Origin: Pegoplata infirma
Taxonomy: Eukaryota; Arthropoda; Insecta; Diptera; Anthomyiidae
DNA: 64,000 bases
Direction of reading: 5' to 3'
Assembly: GCA_963921195.1 (NCBI GenBank)
Contig: OY992539.1
Location: 212,416,035-212,480,034 of the forward strand
Of the stretch, positions 58,370 through 64,000 are shown piece by piece. Made by a program: the position numbers and the translations under genes. Every line of letters starts with the position of its first letter. Within the stretch, counting starts at the first letter, position 1. The notes under the pieces were generated by a model. The model did no database searches and had not been told where the DNA came from. It was given only the letters and a program-made list of their open reading frames with translations.

Positions 58370-59570
58370 TAATTGACAAAACAAAAGACTTAAGAAACAA
58401 ACATGTTTTTACACAATAACACTAATATTCAATTACACCAAATAATTCCTTCTCTTAATAACGATTCAATCTTTTTGTCAAATAAAACAAAAGACTTAAG
58501 ACACAAACTTCTTTTTTACAAAAAACTTAAAATATAGTGGAACAAAAATCTATATTATTTTCTTGGTCACTTGGTTTAATAAGGATTTCAAATAAGTTAC
58601 TATGAAATTAATTAATAAAACAAAAGACTTAAGAAACAAACTTGGTGTCACAAAATAACCAAAATACACTATTACACCAAATAATTCTTTCCCTTAATAA
58701 TGATTTAAATTATTTGTCAAATAAAACAAAAGACTTAAGACGCAAACTTGGTTTTTACAAATGCCATAAAAGATAAAAGAACAAAAATCTATATTTTTTT
58801 CTTGGTCACTTGATATAAAAAGGATTTCAAATAAGTTAATATAAAATTAATTAATAAAACAAAAGACTTAAGAAACAAACTTGGTTTCATAAAATTACAA
58901 TATTACTTACACCAAATAATTCCTTTTCTTGTTTTTACAAAATAACACTAATATTCAATTACACCAAATAATTCTTTCTCCTAATAATGATTCAATATAT
59001 TTGTCAAATAAAACAAAAGACTTAAGACACAAACTTTGTTTTTACAAAAGCCATAAAAGATAGTGGAACAAAAATCTATATTTTTTTCTTGGTCGCTTGG
59101 TTTAATAAGGATTTCAAATGAGTTACTATGGAATTAATTAATAAAATAAAAGACTTAAGAAACAAACTTGGTTTTACAAAATAACACTAATATTCAATTA
59201 CACCAAATAATGCTTTCTCTTAATAATGATTCAAATTATTTGTCAAATAAAACAAAAGACTTAAGACACAAACTTGGTTTTTACAAATGCTATAAAAGAT
59301 AAAAGAACAAAAATCTATATTTTTTTCTTGGTCACTTGGAATTTTAAAAAAGGATTTCAAATAATTTAATATAAAATAAATTAATAAAACAAAAGACTTA
59401 AGAAACAAACTTGGTTTCATAAAATTACAATATTATCCACTTACATCAAATAATTCCTTCTATTAATAATGATTCAATCTATTTGTCAAATAAAACAAAA
59501 GACTTAAGACACAAACTTTGTTTTTACAAAAGACATAAAAGATAGTGGAACAAATATTTATATTATTTTC
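58370..59570. repeat. Tandem repeat, ~240-bp unit, two CTTAAG motifs per unit
   Basis: Motif copies near 58383, 58491, 58620, 58728, 58860, 59013, 59148, 59253, 59389 and 59496. They alternate AAAGACTTAAGAAACAAA with AAAGACTTAAGACACAAA (58728 has GACGCAAA), about 108-150 bp apart, so each unit has one of each; units repeat every 238-244 bp except one lengthened by ~45 bp. Other shared blocks are TTAATAATGATTCAA, TTACACCAAATAATTC, TTTCTTGGTCACTTGGT and GGATTTCAAATAAGTTA. The intervening sequence is unrelated to the ~338-bp array at 4830-6900 although the motif is the same. Non-coding. Confidence 0.9.
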
Positions 59571-62438
59571 TTGGTATACCTTCCCTTCTAAATACTTTGT
59601 GTTAATTGCTTTAGTGTTAAAGTTAAAACTTAACTAACACATGTGTAAAACAACTAATTTCAACTACTTTATACTGCAACATTAAAGCAAACTAATATGT
59701 CCTGGTCTAAACCAAGGTATTTTTTTTTTGCTTTTTGAACAGCTAGTTTGATGAGTCTATTTTGATTTGAACAGTTTCTTTATATATATTTTTTTGTATA
59801 TCGTCTGACTTTTGGAAAACTAATGATGATGACGTCGTTGTTGTAGTTTTATAAAATGAAAACAGACACACACACACACAAACAACTTTTTAGCTTAAAG
59901 TAATATTTTCAAACTCAAAAATTATTATTTGTTTGAAAATAAAGTGTATTGTAAACTTGCACGCATTTGCACTATTTATAATCGCTAACATACAGTGTCA
60001 TGCCAAGCACGTTTTTTTAAATATATTTTTTTTTGGGGAAGGAGATTTTGTACTTGTTTTACTATGCACTGCCTTACAAAATGAAAACATAAGTTTTAAG
60101 TGGCAAAAGATCAATGTTTTAGACAGTTAGTCATACTAGACTGTAAGATTCTTTTTGAAAAATACTATCTGTTCTAAGATTTTGGTATTCTTTTTAACAT
60201 GATACATTTTTTTTTTTTTTTTTTTTAATTTTTAACAAAAAAAGTGTGTTCAACTTCTTTTAACAAATGTTTATTGTATGATATATTTCTTTTAGCAAGT
60301 CTGCTTAACAAAAAAATAAAAATAAAAAATATATAAACTCATATATTTCTGTTAGCGTAACAAGATTAAGTTGTTGGTATTATGTATGTTGGAAGGAATG
60401 AATGAATGATCTGTGTAATGATTTGGGTTGTTGGTAGTTTATTTTTTTTGGACTAACAACTTCATTTGTTTGCAGATTTATAACAATTTTTTCATGTCTT
60501 TAGTTTCATACCTCTAATTCATTTGTTAAAGAAAAAAAAAAAAAAAAAAACTTAAAATATTTTTGTTAAGCAATTGTAGCAGTTAGTCAGTATCATAGTT
60601 TCTCTAAACATTTTAGATCATCATCTTTTCATTTTTTTTACCAACATCAACATCAGAGTTGGTTTTACTACAACCAGCAGTCATATAAATATAAATTTTT
60701 CTTTTAAATCATGTATGATATTTTTGTGTAATTTTTAAGTTTTTTTTAACAAATCTCTTGGTATCATTGCACAAAAAAGCCTTTAGGCTATTTTTTTGGT
60801 GCAGATTTATTTCCTTAATAATTTCTTAGTGGAACATTTTCTATATAGGTACTTATTTGTATTTGTTGTAGATAAATGTATGAGATGATGTGTAACAAAC
60901 ATTTAAACATTTGTATGAGATGATGTGTAACAAACATTCGAATTGTGATAGTTTTTTTTTTAAAGTGATTTAGTTTTTCTCTTTAAGTTGCTGCGTTTTT
61001 TTTTTTTTTTTGGTTAGTGGTGGGTTGGTCTTAAAGTAATCAATTTTGTGTTACAAATATATTATATTTTTTTCATAAGCCATTTACAGTGTTCGGGTAG
61101 AGATATTAATCATATGCATGTGTAAGAAAGATTTTTTTTAGAAAAAATGTGTAAACATATTCAAGTTTTTAAAAACTTTTCTAGTTTTGAAATCTAGATC
61201 GGGTCGGGTGTTGGTCTCAACCCATTTTGATCCTCTGTTCGATTTTTCGAACAGTAGAGAACACCTTTTTAAAAAAAATATTTATGTATGAAAAAGGTGG
61301 AATTTCGGGTAAATATGGTTACGAATGATAAGTCTCATCTTTCTGCAATTGAAAAAAAAAATATTCCCACTTGACCACCGCAATTTATATGTCCATGCAA
61401 TGCAAGTCAGCACAGAAATTGTTTCAAGCAAAAACGAAAATTTTGCATTTTTTGATTTTTTTGATTAATTTTAATTGTTTTGATTAATATTAAATTTTTT
61501 TGGATTTAATTTATTATCAAATTTCACTAATTTGAATCATTTTGAAGCTATTTATTTTGAAAATAATCAAATTAATTAATAAAAAAGCAAATAAATCCAA
61601 ATATTAAAAATGCATAAAAAGTTGAAATGCAGACTTTTCTGGGATAACGGCACATTGAAAATTTTTTTTGAGAAGAGTTTTGAGATCAGCAGGTACTTAT
61701 TACCATAAAAAAGTACCTTTTTTTCAAAAAAGAAAAATAAAATTGAATCTTGGTCCAAAATGGGTTAAATGGGATAAAGTCATAAAACAAAAAACTTAAG
61801 AACAAACTTTTTCACACAAAATTTCAAAAATATCTACCTGAGTTAAAAAGTTTTTTATATAATTATATATAATTTGATAAAATTATATAAAATTATATTA
61901 AATTATATATAAAGGTTAAATTTCTCAAAAAGCTGGATAAAATTATATAAAATTATATATAATTTGATATATTTATGTAAAATCTCTTAATGAATTCGAA
62001 AATGAAGTTCAAAATTTTAAAACTAGAACAGTTTTCGAGATATTGAAGATATTGAACTTTTGAAATTTTCAACTTTTAAAAAAGTGGTTTTACTTATAAA
62101 AAATATCTTTCGGTGGATTAAAACTTTTTTTTTTGGCTTCAAATTAAAAGTAGTTCAGGCGCGGATTCAGATCTTGGTTTTAGCGCGGGGAGGGGGGGGG
62201 GGTTATTTTTGTTTATTTAAAAAAAATGTTTACAGGATGACGCGGTTCGCATCATTACTTTGGATGTTTTAGAGTAAACCTCTTGTTATTCTATAGATAA
62301 ATTTCCAAATATTTAAAATTTATCACTATAGCAAAGATTCCTTAAGAAAATGAAAAAAAAATCTTCTATAAAAAAGCCTCAGTCTTATTTTTCTAATAGT
62401 AAAAGTCCCAGTTTCTAAAATAATTTTCCAATAAAAAT
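59571..62438. other. Long AT-rich stretch without recognised genes
   Basis: Contains an (AC)n run at 59864, a ~40-bp tandem duplication with ATGAGATGATGTGTAACAAA at 60870-60940, (ATTATATA)n-like sequence at 61850-61970, a diverged CTTAAG motif at 61790 (AAACTTAAGAACAAAC) and GCGCGGGGAGGGGGGGGGGG at 62181 following CAGGCGCGGATTCAG, which resembles one end of some insect hAT elements. No matching other end was found, so I do not call an element. The 70-codon frame at 62060-62272 covers that G-run and is not a gene. Confidence 0.5.
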
Positions 62439-63745
62439 AAGTAGAAAAGTTAAATTCGACTTGGGCGAATCTATGAATACCCAGGCAGAAACTGCCAACC
62501 GGTTCAAAGAAAAAGTCTCAGCAAAGCACTTTATTTTTTGTGTAGAAGGTAGTATGAATTCGAAAAAGTGCTTTGCAAGCGCTTTGCCAGTGTTTCTCCA
62601 TTTAAATCCGTTCAAAGTATAAATTTTTTATTAAAATTTATTAATTTTTGTTGCAATTGGAATATTTTTTATTTCCCTGCAGGATAAGTTGCCGGTCCTT
62701 GATAGTTCTCGTGATATGTCACTTAGACACAATGACCTACATATTATAAACTTGACACCTTTTTCTTAAAAATACCTGTTTCTTTCATGAGGAAGTGTCT
62801 TAAGGTCCGAATACATCACATTTGAAATGGAACTGGGCCTATCCCTTTGAAACACTACCCGATTCGGTTCAATACACCACTTTTTTTTTGGGACTTTTCC
62901 ATTTTTAATAAATTTTTTATTATAAAATTTTTTATTCAAAGCGCTTTAAAATAGCAACGGCATACCGTTTACCGTGGTTATCATTTTGGACGCTTGGGGA
63001 GTCCTAAACTGTGATGCTTTCCAATCACACAAGCGACCATAAAAGGTACTTTGCCAGCGCTTTCCCGTTCGTATTTTTCTGCCTGGGTACCCTCCACAAT
63101 GCCCTTTTTCAGTGAAAGTAAATTTTCTAACGTGAAAAAAATAACAATTTTGATTAGAAATATTTTAATTTGTGTAAAAAAACTTTTATTTTAATAATTT
63201 TTGAAAAAAATAAATACAAAATTTTTTTTTTCAAAACGGGTTTTCAACAAGTGAATTTAAGGTGAAACTTATCTGAAATTCACACTTTTGCTAATAACTT
63301 TTGAACCACTTGGCTTATCTGGCTGAAATTTAATACAAACAAAGCCAGGGGAACGAGAAATATATATTCTGAGCTTCAGTATCCTCAGAATTGCCTGTCG
63401 AAAGGCAGCGCGTTTTTTATCTCGTAAATTCACGAAAAACCCTTGCCGAAATTCAGTCTTTTGCTCATAACTTTTGAACCACTGGAGCGATTTCGCTGGA
63501 TTGGAATAAAAACTTGACCAGGTAAATGACCAACATATATGCCAAACTTCAGGAGCCTCCATAAAGTCTTTCAAAATTTAGCGTGTTTTCAACAGACAGA
63601 CAGACGGACAGACGGACGGACATCGCTAGATCGTCTTAAAATCGATCGGGGATCAGGAATATATATACTTTATGGGGTCCTAGACCAATATTTCGAGATG
63701 TTACAAACGGAATGACAAACTTATATATACCCTCTATCACTAGAT
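62439..63745 (+). mobile_element. mini-me-like element split by a CCCAGG-TIR insertion, 3' end cut
   Basis: Starts AAGTAGAAAAGTTAAATTCG with ACTTGGGCGAATCTATGAATA. After the insertion it resumes TACCCTCCACAATGCCC and carries the duplicated ACTTTTGAACCACT block, GACAGACAGACGGACAGACG at 63595 and TTTATGGGGTCCTAGACCAA. It stops at CTATCACTAGA without the final GTGGAGGGTATA. The 101-codon minus frame at 63269-63574 is the counterpart of that at 23459-23764. Confidence 0.82.
62480..63087. mobile_element. TIR element, ends CCCAGGCAGAAA, TA target duplication
   Basis: CCCAGGCAGAAACTGCC (62480) pairs with TTTCTGCCTGGG-like right end (TTTTTCTGCCTGGG, to 63087). TA at 62478-62479 and 63088-63089; removing the element restores GAATACCCTCCACAATG, the uninterrupted mini-me sequence. 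The interior has GCAAAGCACTTT and AAGCGCTTTGCCAG words in both orientations. 608 bp, non-coding. Confidence 0.87.
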
Positions 63746-63754
63746 TCACTAGAT

Positions 63755-64000
63755 CAGATTCGAGACATGTATCAGATTATGAGACATTTTTCCTATAGAA
63801 AAAGTTTTAGATACCGAAACATTTTTCATAAAGTAAAAAGTCTCAGATTGTGAAACAGTTTTTCTTTAGCAAAAGTCTTAAATTCTGAGACATTTTTCCT
63901 ACAGAAAAAGTATCTTATCTTGCGAAATTTTTCATATAGAAAAATTCGCAGATTCTGAGTATTTTTTTCTGTAAATAAAGTCTCAGATTCTGGTTACTTT
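63755..64000. repeat. Decayed 37-bp satellite relatives, inverted orientation, running off the window
   Basis: Six or so units such as AGATTATGAGACATTTTTCC with TATAGAAAAAGT, spacing ~38-40 bp, same orientation as 18433-19680. Confidence 0.8.

Noticed and set aside
62155..62200. hAT-like end CAGGCGCGGATTCAG with G-run
   Set aside because: Only one end seen; no partner or 8-bp duplication within the window.

Overview
The window looks like non-coding DNA from an AT-rich insect genome, most likely a higher (calyptrate-type) fly. The main evidence is repeated copies of a dipteran mini-me-like element. It carries (GTCY)n and (TA)n microsatellites around a conserved core that includes TATGGGGTCCTAGACCAATA. 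Remnants of a non-LTR retrotransposon, a piggyBac-like element and a Tc1-like element support this. I found no host protein-coding exon, no rRNA, no convincing tRNA gene and no CRISPR array. The window could be intergenic or lie inside a very long intron; the sequence does not decide.

Layout. 1-4047: a nearly identical 37-bp satellite, about 109 units, each with an 8-bp-arm palindrome and a T tract. 4830-6900: a ~338-bp tandem repeat carrying a sharply conserved motif, AAAGACTTAAGACACAAA. 6920-8225: a terminal-inverted-repeat (TIR) element with a second one nested inside. 9042-10967: a 1.9-kb fold-back element. 12373-14018: a 5'-truncated, mutated LINE. 14285-17877: a second fold-back copy split by a mini-me-like element that holds a 16-bp satellite and six ~146-bp tandem repeats. 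17878-19680: mini-me fragment, then decayed inverted-orientation relatives of the 37-bp satellite. 22968-25578: a repeat family, then two mini-me-type elements, one split by a TIR element. 27273-30054: a nest of four elements (CAAGGG-TIR host, piggyBac-like with transposase remnant, CCCAG-TIR insert, hAT-like insert with perfect 8-bp target duplication). 30273-34319: a large palindromic element. 37084-39821: a 17-bp satellite of about 160 units. 41880-46440: a related 17-bp satellite split by a TIR element that itself contains a Tc1-like pseudogene element. 47700-49675: the same satellite in direct, then inverted orientation. 50229-51396, 56343-57978 and 62439-63745: further mini-me-like copies, two of them interrupted. 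58370-59570: a ~240-bp tandem array carrying the same AAAGACTTAAGA motif again.

There is no gene system in the usual sense. The parts relate through nesting and repeat birth: mini-me-like elements contain GTACCAAAAGTAC modules and, in one copy, a satellite made of AAAAGGTACTTTT units, the same unit that forms the large arrays elsewhere. The most unexplained signal is the motif around CTTAAG. It is the most regular feature of two otherwise different tandem arrays and also occurs singly and in both orientations across about 57 kb.
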